Positions 25,604-35,085 of a stretch of DNA of 64,000 nucleotides are shown piece after piece. Numbering within the stretch: position 1 is the first letter of the stretch; every line of letters begins with the position of its first letter. The stretch is from UBA6022 sp049295575 (GTDB lineage Bacteria > Patescibacteriota > Saccharimonadia > Saccharimonadales > Saccharimonadaceae). Both the position numbers and the translations under genes were made by a program. The notes under the pieces were generated by a model, which worked only from the letters and a program-made list of their open reading frames with translations, was not told the origin of the DNA and ran no database searches. The stretch lies in contig JBAQQX010000002.1 in assembly GCA_049295575.1 (NCBI GenBank), positions 493,999 to 557,998 of the forward strand, given 5' to 3'.

Positions 25604-25654
25604 TCCTACCCCTGCCAGATTGGCACGCCCCTTAGGTAAGATGGGCGTACAAAA

Positions 25655-25685
25655 TAAAATAGCACCCGTTCTGGGTGCCATTTTA
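25655..25685 (-). terminator. terminator of the DEAD-box helicase gene
   Basis: GCACCC-GTTCT-GGGTGC core flanked by A- and T-rich arms; on the minus strand it runs into TATTTTATTTT. Confidence 0.75.
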
Positions 25686-25697
25686 TAGAGTTACATA

Positions 25698-26945
25698 TTA
25701 TCGACGATCGATAAATGTGTGTGCGTGACCGCGAGCACCACCACGACCTGTTCGGCCGATGCGGTGAGTGTAATCTTCGAAGGTCTGAGGAGTGTCGAAG
25801 TTAATGACGTGAGACACGTTTGGAATGTCTAGTCCACGAGCAGCAACATCGGTTGCAACAAGTACCTTAACACGGTTGTCTTTAAATTGCTTCAAAGCAC
25901 GCTGACGCTGTGATTGGTTTTTGTTGCCGTGGATTGCTGCAGACGGGATACCGACATTATCAAGGTGGTCAGATAGGCGCTGTACGCCGAACTTTGTTTC
26001 ACCAAAGATAAGTACCTTGTCGTAGGCCTCTTGCTTCAAGAGTTCTTCGAGTAGCTCAACCTTATGGTTCTTATCGCGGGCTTCGATAACATCCTGTTCA
26101 ACGTGTTCGCTCGTCTCAGATGTACGTACAGAAACAGTTTCAGGATCCTTAAGGAAGGTGTTTACGAGTGCCTGAATTTCAGGTGTGATTGTCGCACTAA
26201 AGAATAGTGTCTGACGCTCAACTGGCATTTCGTTCACAATTGCACGGATATCAGGCAAGAATCCCATGTCGAGCATACGGTCAGCTTCGTCAAGAACAAG
26301 CGTTGTCATGTCCTTTAGCTGAAGAACGCGGCGCTGCATAAGATCTTTTAGACGACCCGGAGTACCAATTACGAAGTGAGGGCGACGCTTTAGGTCACGA
26401 ATCTGACGATCGATATTTACACCACCAACAACTAGTGTCGAGTAGAGGTTTAGACCACGTGAGAACTCACGGAACTGCTCGTCGATTTGCTGAGCAAGTT
26501 CACGAGTCGGTGCCATAATAAGAACACTTGGACGAAGTGTGATGCCACTTTGGCGTTCAATAATCGGTAGAAGGAAGGCTGCCGTCTTACCAGTACCCGT
26601 GTTGGCAAGTCCGATTACGTCTTTACCTGCAATAATATGTGGAATCGCCTGATCCTGAATTGCGCTAGGTGTAATATATCCCTTAGATGAGATGTTGTGG
26701 TGAAGCTGTGAGCCGAATGGGAAGTCAGCAAACTTATGTGTTGACTCATAAACAATTTCGTCAGCTTTAGTGACTGCTTTGTTAATAAACTTAGAAGGAT
26801 GAATATACTTCTTTGATGGACCACGACTTCCGCCGCGATTTCCACCTGGGCGACCACCGCCGAAGCTACGTCCACCGCTACGATTACCGCCACCCTGTGG
26901 GCGTCCTTGATTAGGGCGACCGCCCCGTCCTTGTTGAAATGCCAT
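25698..26945 (-). CDS. DEAD-box RNA helicase with N-terminal RGG region
   Basis: This 415-residue ATP-dependent RNA helicase unwinds structured RNA, for instance in ribosome assembly or cold growth. After an unusual Gly/Arg/Asn-rich stretch (residues 5-45, repeated RGG and GGGR) comes the core: Q-motif (PSAIQDQAIPHI), Walker A ANTGTGKT, PTRELAQQ, TPGRL, DEAD, SAT, and HRIGRTGRGG. RGG-type tails usually lie at the C-terminus in bacterial DEAD-box proteins; here it is at the N-terminus and the protein stops shortly after motif VI. AAAGGG lies about 8 nt before the ATG. The 150-nt leader suggests post-transcriptional control. Confidence 0.93.
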   Translation of the reverse strand: MAFQQGRGGRPNQGRPQGGGNRSGGRSFGGGRPGGNRGGSRGPSKKYIHPSKFINKAVTKADEIVYESTHKFADFPFGSQLHHNISSKGYITPSAIQDQAIPHIIAGKDVIGLANTGTGKTAAFLLPIIERQSGITLRPSVLIMAPTRELAQQIDEQFREFSRGLNLYSTLVVGGVNIDRQIRDLKRRPHFVIGTPGRLKDLMQRRVLQLKDMTTLVLDEADRMLDMGFLPDIRAIVNEMPVERQTLFFSATITPEIQALVNTFLKDPETVSVRTSETSEHVEQDVIEARDKNHKVELLEELLKQEAYDKVLIFGETKFGVQRLSDHLDNVGIPSAAIHGNKNQSQRQRALKQFKDNRVKVLVATDVAARGLDIPNVSHVINFDTPQTFEDYTHRIGRTGRGGARGHAHTFIDRR

Positions 26946-27110
26946 AGAAAATAACCCTTTCGTTATTCAGATTTAATAGCTGTTGCAGTCTGTAAGCTCT
27001 CAAAGCGAGAGATTGTAGAACAGCGAGAGGATATTTCGGTGGCCGCGTGAGTCACGCTAGTCTTTGAAAGAGGCTCGACATTCATCGAATGCAATGTGTT
27101 AATTGTAGCA
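26946..27110 (-). promoter_or_regulatory. promoter and long 5' leader of the DEAD-box helicase gene
   Basis: An extended -10 (TGC-TACAAT, 27102-27110) predicts a start near 27095 and a leader of about 150 nt. The leader holds two CTCTCGC direct repeats and a GCGTG/CACGC stem (27045-27057). Long leaders on DEAD-box genes are common where cold-shock control acts on the RNA; that link is inferred. The rest of the 26946-27182 gap shows no gene. Confidence 0.55.
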
Positions 27111-27182
27111 CATCACCCCTAGTTTGTCTAGATATGACCGCTATACCCCTCTTATTAAACCCTCAAGAGGAACCTTTTACAC

Positions 27183-29156
27183 CTAGAGTCTCTGCCGGAT
27201 ATCCGCGATCATGTCGCGCAGTTCTGCGGCTTTTTCAAATTCAAGATTTGCGCTCGCAAGTTCCATCTGGCCAGATAAGTCCTTGATCAATGAAGCGTAC
27301 TCGTCTTTCGGAATCTTCTTAAGATCAAGTTTTTTTGGCTTATCCTTGTCTTTATCGGGAATAATAGCACGCAAACCTTCGTCAATCTCTTTAGCAATAC
27401 TGGTCGGCGTCATGCCATGTTCAGTGTTATACGCCTCCTGGATCGCACGACGTCGATTCGTCTCGTCAATCGCAGCTCGCATTGATCGCGTCATGTTGTC
27501 AGCGTACATATACACTGTCCCCTCCTGGTGACGAGCTGCACGGCCAATTGTCTGAATAAGCGCACTTTCAGAACGAAGGAAGCCTTCTTTGTCGGCATCC
27601 ATAATTGCTACCATACTCACCTCGGGGAGATCGAGACCTTCGCGCAGCAAGTTAATTCCCACCAAAACATCATATACTCCAAGGCGAAGGTCCTTGAGAA
27701 TATCGCCACGCTCTAATGTATCCACTTCACTGTGAATATAGGCAGTCTTTATACCTATTTCGAGTAGGTACGTGCTAAGATCCTCAGCCATACGCTTGGT
27801 CAAAGTAGTCACGAGTACGCGCTGATTCTTACTTATTCTCGTTCGAATTTCACCGATAAGATCATCGATCTGACCTTCTGTTGGACGAATGACAATATTT
27901 GGATCGAGCAGCCCAGTTGGACGGATTACCTGCTGCGCCGGCTTAGGACTGTGCTCTAGCTCGTAGTCGCTAGGAGTGGCCGACACGTAAATTGCCTTAT
28001 TGATATGGCGATCAAACTCGGTGAACGTGAGTGGTCGGTTATCCAGTGCGCTCGGCAAGCGAAAGCCGTGTTCAACGAGCACTTCCTTGCGAGCTCGGTC
28101 ACCGTTATACATACCCCTTACCTGAGGAAGTGTCATGTGACTCTCGTCAACAAGAAGCAAGAAATCATCCGAAAAATAATCCATGAGGGTCGCCGGCTGC
28201 TCGCCTGGTTCGCGATTGGTTAGGTAGCGGCTATAGTTCTCGATACCCTTCACAAATCCAGTCTCTTCAAGCATCTCGATGTCGTATTTAGTGCGCTGTG
28301 ATAGTCGCTGCGCTTCAAGATGTTTGTCATGAGATTCGAACCACGCCATTCGCTCTTCGAACTCTTTCTTTATATTCGCCACCGCTCGCTCGACTTTTTG
28401 TTTTGGTGTTACATAGTGACTACTAGGAAAGATGGTAATTTCAGCAGGCTCGCCTAAAATCTCACCTGTCAATGGATCAATACGAGTAATACGATCGACG
28501 TCATCACCAAAAAATTCAACTCGGTATGCCACATCACTACCCGCCGGGAAGACATCGACGACGTCACCCTTTACACGGAAAGTACCGCGGTGAAAATCAA
28601 TATCGTTACGCTGGTACTGAATATCCGTCAGCAGACGCACAAACTTATCCTGCTGTCGTTTCTCATTTCGCTTTATCGAGATAGCCATATCAGAATAATC
28701 ATCTGGTGAACCAATACCGTAGATACAGCTTACACTGGCGACGATAATAGTATCGCGCCTAGTTAATAGCGCAGACGTAGCAGCATGACGCAGGCGATCA
28801 ATCTCATCATTGATCTTGCTATCCTTTTCAATATACGTGTCACTACTGGCCATATATGCTTCCGGCTGATAGTAGTCGAAATAGCTTACGAAGTAATGTA
28901 CTTCGTTATCAGGAAAGAAGGCTTTAAATTCACTAAACAGTTGCGCTGCCAAGGTCTTGTTATGCGCTAGAACCAAGGTCGGAACTTGCTGACTCTGGAT
29001 GATATTTGCCATCGTGAAGGTCTTACCACTACCTGTCACGCCAAGAAGCGTTTGCTCGCGCTCCCCTTTTTTAAGGCCGTCAATAAGCTGAGCGATCGCA
29101 CTTGGCTGATCACCTGTTGGCTGATACTTGGTTTCGAGACGAAATTGTTGGTTCAT
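27183..29156 (-). CDS. uvrB: excinuclease ABC subunit UvrB
   Basis: UvrB is the 657-residue damage-verifying helicase of nucleotide excision repair, working with UvrA and UvrC. It has Walker A GVTGSGKT (about residues 39-46), the beta-hairpin segment YFDYYQPEAY, helicase motifs ending in QTIGRAARH, and a C-terminal UVR motif (LASANLEFEKAAELRDMI) that binds UvrC. Length is normal. TATACT ends 7 nt before the ATG, with no separate ribosome site (leaderless). Confidence 0.97.
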   Translation of the reverse strand: MNQQFRLETKYQPTGDQPSAIAQLIDGLKKGEREQTLLGVTGSGKTFTMANIIQSQQVPTLVLAHNKTLAAQLFSEFKAFFPDNEVHYFVSYFDYYQPEAYMASSDTYIEKDSKINDEIDRLRHAATSALLTRRDTIIVASVSCIYGIGSPDDYSDMAISIKRNEKRQQDKFVRLLTDIQYQRNDIDFHRGTFRVKGDVVDVFPAGSDVAYRVEFFGDDVDRITRIDPLTGEILGEPAEITIFPSSHYVTPKQKVERAVANIKKEFEERMAWFESHDKHLEAQRLSQRTKYDIEMLEETGFVKGIENYSRYLTNREPGEQPATLMDYFSDDFLLLVDESHMTLPQVRGMYNGDRARKEVLVEHGFRLPSALDNRPLTFTEFDRHINKAIYVSATPSDYELEHSPKPAQQVIRPTGLLDPNIVIRPTEGQIDDLIGEIRTRISKNQRVLVTTLTKRMAEDLSTYLLEIGIKTAYIHSEVDTLERGDILKDLRLGVYDVLVGINLLREGLDLPEVSMVAIMDADKEGFLRSESALIQTIGRAARHQEGTVYMYADNMTRSMRAAIDETNRRRAIQEAYNTEHGMTPTSIAKEIDEGLRAIIPDKDKDKPKKLDLKKIPKDEYASLIKDLSGQMELASANLEFEKAAELRDMIADIRQRL

Positions 29157-29163
29157 CTCTTTT

Positions 29164-29169
29164 AGTATA
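29164..29169 (-). promoter_or_regulatory. -10 box of uvrB, leaderless
   Basis: TATACT on the minus strand ends 7 nt before the ATG at 29156. Confidence 0.6.
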
Positions 29170-29182
29170 CTACGATCCTTAT

Positions 29183-29794
29183 TTAGCCACGACCGCCGGC
29201 ACGCTTGAGGCTTACTTGACTATCAGTACCGTCGTGATCGAAGCCCGCATACTTAACGTCAAGAGCGGCAATAACAGCAGCAACAAGACGATCTGGATCG
29301 GTGTCGAAAATAATATCCTTTGCACCAGGTGCCTCGATGTTTTTCAGTAGTGTCGGAACATAGTCAGCAAGACCACCACTCCCAAGCAACACGCCACATA
29401 CCTTGCGGCTCTCGAGGGCCGTTGACAGTTCATGGAGACTCCCCATGCGTCCGCCAACTGTAATGATCGCATCGCTACTTCTAACGAGGTGAACATCACG
29501 TCCAACATATTCCATGCCAGTAAAATTAATGTAATCAAATTCTTTTGTTGGCAATTTATATGTCGAAACGTGCTCGCGGAATGAGCTAGCCGGAGAGAAC
29601 CCGACAGATACACCCTTACGAGTCTTGACGCTAAAGGCACCCATGGCGGCGTAGTGCGGCAAACCAACTGTTGCACCAGTAGTTAGTGTCTTACCTTGCT
29701 CAGCAATTGCGCGCCCTAGATCATAGGCAAGCTGGTGTGATGCCGTGACGGTCTCGCCGCTGGCAGCGCCGGATACGCAAATTTGATATCTCAT
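29183..29794 (-). CDS. LOG-family (lysine decarboxylase-like) protein
   Basis: This 203-residue Rossmann-fold protein is related to the LOG/YvdD and DprA-like nucleotide-binding families. A glycine-rich GGRMGSLHELSTALESRK segment stands where LOG enzymes have PGGxGTxxE; the first GGA/TTG loop (TTGATVGLPHYA) also fits. LOG enzymes cleave nucleoside monophosphates to base and ribose-5-phosphate, which would fit a pentose-phosphate operon, but the proline of the motif is missing and the activity is uncertain. It is the last gene of the carbon operon, 2 nt after the PfkB fusion gene. Confidence 0.7.
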   Translation of the reverse strand: MRYQICVSGAASGETVTASHQLAYDLGRAIAEQGKTLTTGATVGLPHYAAMGAFSVKTRKGVSVGFSPASSFREHVSTYKLPTKEFDYINFTGMEYVGRDVHLVRSSDAIITVGGRMGSLHELSTALESRKVCGVLLGSGGLADYVPTLLKNIEAPGAKDIIFDTDPDRLVAAVIAALDVKYAGFDHDGTDSQVSLKRAGGRG

Positions 29795-29796
29795 AT

Positions 29797-31314
29797 TTAG
29801 TTAATCTCCTCTGGATGGTAGTACTCTGGCGCTGTCTGCAAGTACTGGTTAATGTCTGAAAGTTTTAGTAGTCCGGCTTGAGCGCCTAGCTTCTGTACAA
29901 CACTCATTGAGTTGATTGGCGCCCAGGTGAGCGCAGTCTCAATCGATTCTCCACGTGCAAGTGCGGCGACAATTGTCGAGGCGAATGCATCTCCTGCACC
30001 CGTTCTATCAACCGGAGGAGCAGGATCTGGGTAGTTCGGAATAGACACAAGCTTATCATCATATGATGCATACGATCCATTTGGACCGTCGGTAATCACA
30101 ACAATCTTAGGTCCAAGCGCATGAAGCGCCTGAGCAAGCTGCTTAAGCGCATCGTACGACTCACCCGTTACCTCAACTGCTTCTTCGCGGTTCATAACGA
30201 CAATGTAACTACGTGCGTATATCTTGGCCAGCTTTTCAACACCCCACTTGAAATGGAATGTGCCAGGCTGGAAGGCGAGCTTTATGTCAGGATGAAGCTC
30301 AAGATAGGCGAGTAGATCCTCATGCAGTTGCCATGAAGACTGGCTTAGAAGTGATAGGTAGATCCAATCTGGCGTCGTCTCGGGCGCAACCCACGTATAG
30401 TCATAGTCCTCGTTCTTCACTAAAATTGTTCGATCGGCACCATAGCGTAGTACATAATAATAGTTTGATTTCATGCCCTCATAGGCGGCAACCGTACTCG
30501 TGTCAACCTGCTGCTGGTGCAAGTACTCAAGTGAGTCTTTGCCAGGCTGATCATCTCCGAGAAATGCCATCAAGCCTGATTTGAGGCCGAGCCGACTAAA
30601 CGAAACGGCTGCATTCGGAGACGGACCGACTGCCTGAACAATCTCTACACTGTCATACGGCGGTTTTGAGCCAAATGGCAGACTTAAGCGCTTGCTACCA
30701 TCTGGATCGGTATCAATACGAGCTTCATCTTCGCGAAGCTTAATAAATGCATCGGTAAAAATGTCGCCGATTGCTAGGATATAAGGCGATTCACTCTTTT
30801 CTTCTACTGGCGTCGCCTCACGACTTGGCGTAGCATACCATTGATCACTCTCCGGCAACAGGCCTGCCGCATCGGCGATTTGACGAGCGGTGATGTCATT
30901 AGTACGAACATGATCCATATAGCGCTGTACGATCTCACCCCTAAGACTGCGTTGACCATGGCCGACGACACGTTGCTCAAATGGTAGCTGATGATGCGCG
31001 TTCTCGATCACATCAATCAGGTTAAATGAAATAGTCTGACCTCCTATAGACAGGAGAATATAGTCGGCACCTAGCAAGTACTCTTCGGCCTTATGCTGGC
31101 GAATGCCCGCGTTGAGCGCTTGGTAAAGTTCATGTGCTGTTGTATCTGCCGGGTTGAGCTTCAGCTGACGCATTATCTCATGAGCCCCGTGCGTAATATC
31201 TGCGATCAAACGAGTATCGACGCCACTATGCCCTGTCGCTTTTTCAAGCTGATGAATACCAACCGTAAAGAGCGGTTCTGGTGCATTTAGTAATTTTTGT
31301 AAAAATCGTCCCAT
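29797..31314 (-). CDS. PfkB-family carbohydrate kinase with novel N-terminal domain
   Basis: This 505-residue protein has a C-terminal ribokinase/PfkB domain (about 177-490) with the PfkB signature VDRTGAGDAFASTIVAALARG carrying the catalytic Asp, and a substrate-side GPSPNAAVSFSRLG segment. The first ~175 residues form a helical domain I do not recognise (it contains TTAHELYQALNAG and TNDITARQIADAAG). Neighbours are another PfkB kinase and a class II aldolase, so the substrate may be a hexose or pentose phosphate, possibly fructose-6-phosphate. AAGGAT lies about 7 nt before the ATG. The kinase call is firm; the substrate is inference. Confidence 0.85.
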   Translation of the reverse strand: MGRFLQKLLNAPEPLFTVGIHQLEKATGHSGVDTRLIADITHGAHEIMRQLKLNPADTTAHELYQALNAGIRQHKAEEYLLGADYILLSIGGQTISFNLIDVIENAHHQLPFEQRVVGHGQRSLRGEIVQRYMDHVRTNDITARQIADAAGLLPESDQWYATPSREATPVEEKSESPYILAIGDIFTDAFIKLREDEARIDTDPDGSKRLSLPFGSKPPYDSVEIVQAVGPSPNAAVSFSRLGLKSGLMAFLGDDQPGKDSLEYLHQQQVDTSTVAAYEGMKSNYYYVLRYGADRTILVKNEDYDYTWVAPETTPDWIYLSLLSQSSWQLHEDLLAYLELHPDIKLAFQPGTFHFKWGVEKLAKIYARSYIVVMNREEAVEVTGESYDALKQLAQALHALGPKIVVITDGPNGSYASYDDKLVSIPNYPDPAPPVDRTGAGDAFASTIVAALARGESIETALTWAPINSMSVVQKLGAQAGLLKLSDINQYLQTAPEYYHPEEIN

Positions 31315-31325
31315 AGCTATATCCT

Positions 31326-32300
31326 TTAAACCGCTTTCTCACTTAATGGCATGTCATGCAACTGCGCTCCGGTAGGCAAAATGCCTGTCTTTGCACCGAT
31401 CTTCGTTACGACGGATGTCGAATTTGCACTCGCAAATATAATTGAATCTTTAAGAGATTTTCCTTGTGCCCATTGGCTCAAAAAGCCGGAGCCAAATGCA
31501 TCGCCAGCGCCAGTACGATCAGTTACCGTAACATCTTCGTACATGCCGGCTCGAACAATTGTTTTCCCGTCTGACGCAATGACGCCGTTAGGGCCATCGC
31601 TCACAATAGCAACCGGTACGAAGTGGAGCGCATGGCGAACCAGCTCTTCAAGTTCGGTACCTTCGACGAGTATTTGCATCTCTTCACGGTTGACTGACAA
31701 AATATCTACATCCTCTAACAGAGCGCGGAGTTTTTCCGGCTGCGACAACTCGCCTTTTCCAGGATTGAACATGATTTTTATGCCAAGCTTTTTAGCCTGT
31801 GTGAAAATCTTATGAAGTGCATCCATACTGCCTGCCATACTCGATACATATACCCAGTCGGCATGGCTGTCTGAAAGATCGAAGTTCTTCGCATCATAAT
31901 GCGTTGATGCACCACGATAGGTAAGGATTGTGCGCTCGCCGTTTGGAGCAAGCAGCAATACAGAATAGCCAGTATTATACTTATCGGAATAACTAATATG
32001 CGTCGTATCGACACCTTCATTATCGAGATCGCTCAATACCGCCTGACCAGCAGGGTCATGGCCTACCGTTCCCATGAATTGACTATGAAGACCTTGGCGA
32101 GCAAATGTCACAGCAGCGTTCGTTGCACCACCACCAGTACTAAATTCGATATTATTCACATCCGCCTTGGCGCCAAGCTCAAGTCGCATGAACTGCTCAT
32201 GAACAGAGCGATCGCTTACGGGCGTAAACTCATCGCTGTGACTCAAAAAGACATCTTGGACTGCCGCGCCGATCGCAAGCATACGGGGAACCGTTGTCAC
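31326..32300 (-). CDS. PfkB-family carbohydrate kinase
   Basis: This 324-residue ribokinase-fold sugar kinase has the N-terminal STGGGATNAAVTFARQG substrate loop, the C-terminal DRTGAGDAFGSGFLSQWAQG signature with catalytic Asp, and NSTSVVTKIGAKTGI at the end. It starts with GTG, whose G is shared with the TAG stop of the aldolase gene. It lies directly after a class II aldolase, and no canonical PfkA is visible here, so it may supply phosphofructokinase-like activity; ribokinase or adenosine kinase activity are alternatives. Confidence 0.87.
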   Translation of the reverse strand: MTTVPRMLAIGAAVQDVFLSHSDEFTPVSDRSVHEQFMRLELGAKADVNNIEFSTGGGATNAAVTFARQGLHSQFMGTVGHDPAGQAVLSDLDNEGVDTTHISYSDKYNTGYSVLLLAPNGERTILTYRGASTHYDAKNFDLSDSHADWVYVSSMAGSMDALHKIFTQAKKLGIKIMFNPGKGELSQPEKLRALLEDVDILSVNREEMQILVEGTELEELVRHALHFVPVAIVSDGPNGVIASDGKTIVRAGMYEDVTVTDRTGAGDAFGSGFLSQWAQGKSLKDSIIFASANSTSVVTKIGAKTGILPTGAQLHDMPLSEKAV

Positions 32301-33211
32301 TATACGACCGCCTTACCTGCGCTACCAAACGCATTGATCTTCTCTTCTACGACAGCCTGAACGGCACCGTAGACTTCTGGCATCAACTTAACAACAGCAT
32401 ACTCATCAGGGTGCTCTTCAAGTACTTTTTCAAGTGTCTTGCGAAATACGAAGCGCATATCACTATTGATATTAATCTTACTTACACCAATCCTAGCCGC
32501 TTCTTCAAAGTAATGCAGCGGTGTTCCGCTACCACCGTGAAGGCTAATCTGGCAAGGAATTGCATCACGCACGCGCTGCAATAGCTCTAGATCGAGTTCT
32601 TTTGGTACTGGGTACTTTCCGTGGAGATTGCCGATAGCTGCAGCATACGTATCGATACCTGTTGCTGCGATAAACTCAGCCGAACCTTCTGGTGTACTAA
32701 ACGTTTTCTTGATTTCTTCGAAATCAATTGTCTCTGTATGCACATTTGAAGAACCGCCGAAGTAGTGGGGCTCGCTTTCGACAAGTGCACCTGTAAACTT
32801 CGCATACTCAACCACTTCTTTAGTTTTCTCAATAATCTCCTCAGTTGTCGCATCGTGATTTGCCTGAGAAATATCAATATGAATAAATTCAAAACCTGCA
32901 TCAATCGCACGCTTACAATCTTCAACGGTTGGGCTATGGTCAAGATTGATATACATTTCAATACCGTACTCTACCTTGTAGTTATCGACCATATCTCGAA
33001 TATTCTCAAGACCAAGCGCCTTCACTTCACCATCGCTCACTTCAACCAGGACGGGTGCATTGAGTTTTTGCGCTGCACGAGCAACAGCGATCAAAGTTTC
33101 TTGGTTATCAATGTTAAACGCACCGACAGCGAAGTGCTGGGTACGTGTTCGCTGATATAAGTGACGCGCTCTAGTTGTGTTATCGCGAATTTGCTTAATC
33201 GTTAGGCCCAT
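32300..33211 (-). CDS. class II fructose-bisphosphate aldolase family protein
   Basis: This 303-residue zinc-dependent aldolase splits or forms fructose- or tagatose-1,6-bisphosphate. Visible are the GAFNIDNQETL start, the zinc-site NLDHSPT loop, HIDIS, VESEPHYFGG, and the SLHGGSGTP and NINSDMR phosphate-binding segments. The ATG at 33211 has AAGGAG 7 nt upstream and is preferred over a start overlapping the transketolase gene. It is co-transcribed with transketolase upstream and PfkB kinases downstream. Confidence 0.9.
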   Translation of the reverse strand: MGLTIKQIRDNTTRARHLYQRTRTQHFAVGAFNIDNQETLIAVARAAQKLNAPVLVEVSDGEVKALGLENIRDMVDNYKVEYGIEMYINLDHSPTVEDCKRAIDAGFEFIHIDISQANHDATTEEIIEKTKEVVEYAKFTGALVESEPHYFGGSSNVHTETIDFEEIKKTFSTPEGSAEFIAATGIDTYAAAIGNLHGKYPVPKELDLELLQRVRDAIPCQISLHGGSGTPLHYFEEAARIGVSKININSDMRFVFRKTLEKVLEEHPDEYAVVKLMPEVYGAVQAVVEEKINAFGSAGKAVV

Positions 33212-33221
33212 AATGTTCTCC

Positions 33222-34220
33222 TTAAAATCCTTGATGATAGCGCGGTGTCGTGTTAATAAATTCCTTGATTGATTCGGCAATTGAATCACTATCTAGTCCG
33301 AAGTGCTTTATAAGCTCGGCGGGGCTACCGCTTTCACCAAACCGATCATTCATGCCGATACGGCGAAGAGGTGTAGGTAATTTTTCCGAGAGTAGCTCGG
33401 CGATTACGCCTCCAAATCCTGCCGATGCCTGAGCCTCTTCAGCACTGAGTGCTCGACCTGTTTTTCGCACACTCGCAAGAATCGTCTCTTCGTCCAGCGG
33501 CTTAATGGTTGGAACATGCACAACTTCGGCATGTATACCGTGACTGCCGAGCATTTCCGCAGCCGCAAGCAACTGGTACGTCATCGCACCGGTGCCTAGA
33601 AGCGTCACATCATGACCTTCACGAAGTACGTAGGCTTTACCAATTTCAAATGGTGATTCTTCCGTGCTAAAAATAGGTGTCTTTTCACGAGCAAGGCGCA
33701 TATAGCTTGGCTTACCGTTTTCAGCGATCGCACGAGTTGCCTTTTCGGCCTCGATACTATCACCAGGTGCCAGCACGACCATGTTAGGCAGTACGCGCAT
33801 TAATGCAATATCTTCGAGCATTTGATGGGTTGCTCCGTCAGGACCAACACTTATACCCGCATGTGAGCCAATGATTTTCACAGGCTGATTATTAAGAGCG
33901 ATTGTTGTTCGAATCTGCTCCCAGTTACGACCAGGGCTAAATGCAGCATAGCTACTCGTAAATGGTATTTTGCCAGCTCGAGCCATGCCGCTCGCGACAG
34001 TCACAAGATTCTGTTCAGCTACACCGATTTCTACAAAACGCTGCGGAAATGCATCACGGAAAAGGTGCATTTGAGTACTTTCAGTTAGATCGGCGCAAAG
34101 CGCAACAATACTCTCATTCGCTTCACCGGCTGCCTTAAGACCGCGACCGAAACCAGCACGAATTGGCTCTTGCTTAACATCTTCAGCAAAGACATCGGGG
34201 TTTAAATGAAAATACGTCAT
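33222..34220 (-). CDS. transketolase, C-terminal (pyrimidine-binding) subunit
   Basis: This 332-residue protein is the second half of a split transketolase, with the pyrimidine-binding domain (ALCADLTESTQMHLF, VEIGVAEQNLVTVASGMA) and the C-terminal transketolase domain (VLREGHDVTLLGTGAMT onward). The Glu in GVAEQN activates thiamine diphosphate. Its ATG overlaps the stop of the N-terminal subunit gene (TAATG), so the two halves are made together. Confidence 0.93.
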   Translation of the reverse strand: MTYFHLNPDVFAEDVKQEPIRAGFGRGLKAAGEANESIVALCADLTESTQMHLFRDAFPQRFVEIGVAEQNLVTVASGMARAGKIPFTSSYAAFSPGRNWEQIRTTIALNNQPVKIIGSHAGISVGPDGATHQMLEDIALMRVLPNMVVLAPGDSIEAEKATRAIAENGKPSYMRLAREKTPIFSTEESPFEIGKAYVLREGHDVTLLGTGAMTYQLLAAAEMLGSHGIHAEVVHVPTIKPLDEETILASVRKTGRALSAEEAQASAGFGGVIAELLSEKLPTPLRRIGMNDRFGESGSPAELIKHFGLDSDSIAESIKEFINTTPRYHQGF

Positions 34221-35083
34221 TATACAGCTCCTTCATGAGTAATCTTGCCGTCGAGCGTACGAAGCTTTTCAAGAGCGATCTTAGCCTGGTCGCTATTAGG
34301 TGGCGCACCATGCCACTTGTAATCATATTCCATAAAATCAACACCCTTACCAGGAATGGTATGAGCAATGATGACACTTGGCTTGTTAGTAATAGCGCGT
34401 GCCATACTAGCAGCATCGATAATACTTTCAATGTTATGACCGTCAATCTCTTGAACGTGCCAGCCGAATGATTCCCACTTGCCGCGCAGATCTTCAAGTG
34501 GCATAACATCCTCAGTTGTGCCATCAATCTGAATATTGTTACGATCGATAAATCCAATAAGTTGGCTGAGCTTATTCTTTCCGGCAAACATAGCTGCTTC
34601 CCAGATATTGCCCTCGTTAAGCTCGCCGTCACCCATAACCGTATAAACAAAACGGTGCTTGGCGTTATCGATATACTGCAAGCTATACGCATAGCCTGCC
34701 GCCTGACTTAAACCGCTACCAAGTGGGCCACTGGTATTCTCGAGACCGGGCAATTTTTCTCGCTCCGGATGCCCCTGGAGGCGACTGCCAAACTTTCGTA
34801 GAGTATCTAACTCATCAATATCAAAGTAGCCTCGCTCAGCCATTGCGGCATATTGAACAGGGACAGTATGACCGTTACTAAGAAAGAAAACGTCACGCTC
34901 CGACCATTCTGGCTCTACTGGGTTTATATTTAAGATATTAAAATACAGTGCTGAAAAAATGTCAGCCAAGCCAAGTGGCCCGGCACTATGTCCACTACCC
35001 GCTTTTTCAAGCATGCGAATAATATCCTTACGAATATCATTAGCTTTTTGCTCAAGCTGCATTACCGTTAATTGCCCACTCAC
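34220..35083 (-). CDS. transketolase, N-terminal (ThDP-binding) subunit
   Basis: This 287-residue protein is the first half of the split transketolase and carries the thiamine diphosphate motif starting GDGELNEGNIWEAAMFAGK and ending near NNIQIDG. The GSGHSAGPLGLADI segment and LSNGH are standard. It starts with GTG at 35083; an in-frame ATG lies 21 nt further in. It shuttles two-carbon units between sugar phosphates and works with rpe and rpiB just upstream. Split transketolases are known in archaea and various anaerobes. Confidence 0.92.
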   Translation of the reverse strand: MSGQLTVMQLEQKANDIRKDIIRMLEKAGSGHSAGPLGLADIFSALYFNILNINPVEPEWSERDVFFLSNGHTVPVQYAAMAERGYFDIDELDTLRKFGSRLQGHPEREKLPGLENTSGPLGSGLSQAAGYAYSLQYIDNAKHRFVYTVMGDGELNEGNIWEAAMFAGKNKLSQLIGFIDRNNIQIDGTTEDVMPLEDLRGKWESFGWHVQEIDGHNIESIIDAASMARAITNKPSVIIAHTIPGKGVDFMEYDYKWHGAPPNSDQAKIALEKLRTLDGKITHEGAV

Positions 35084-35085
35084 GA

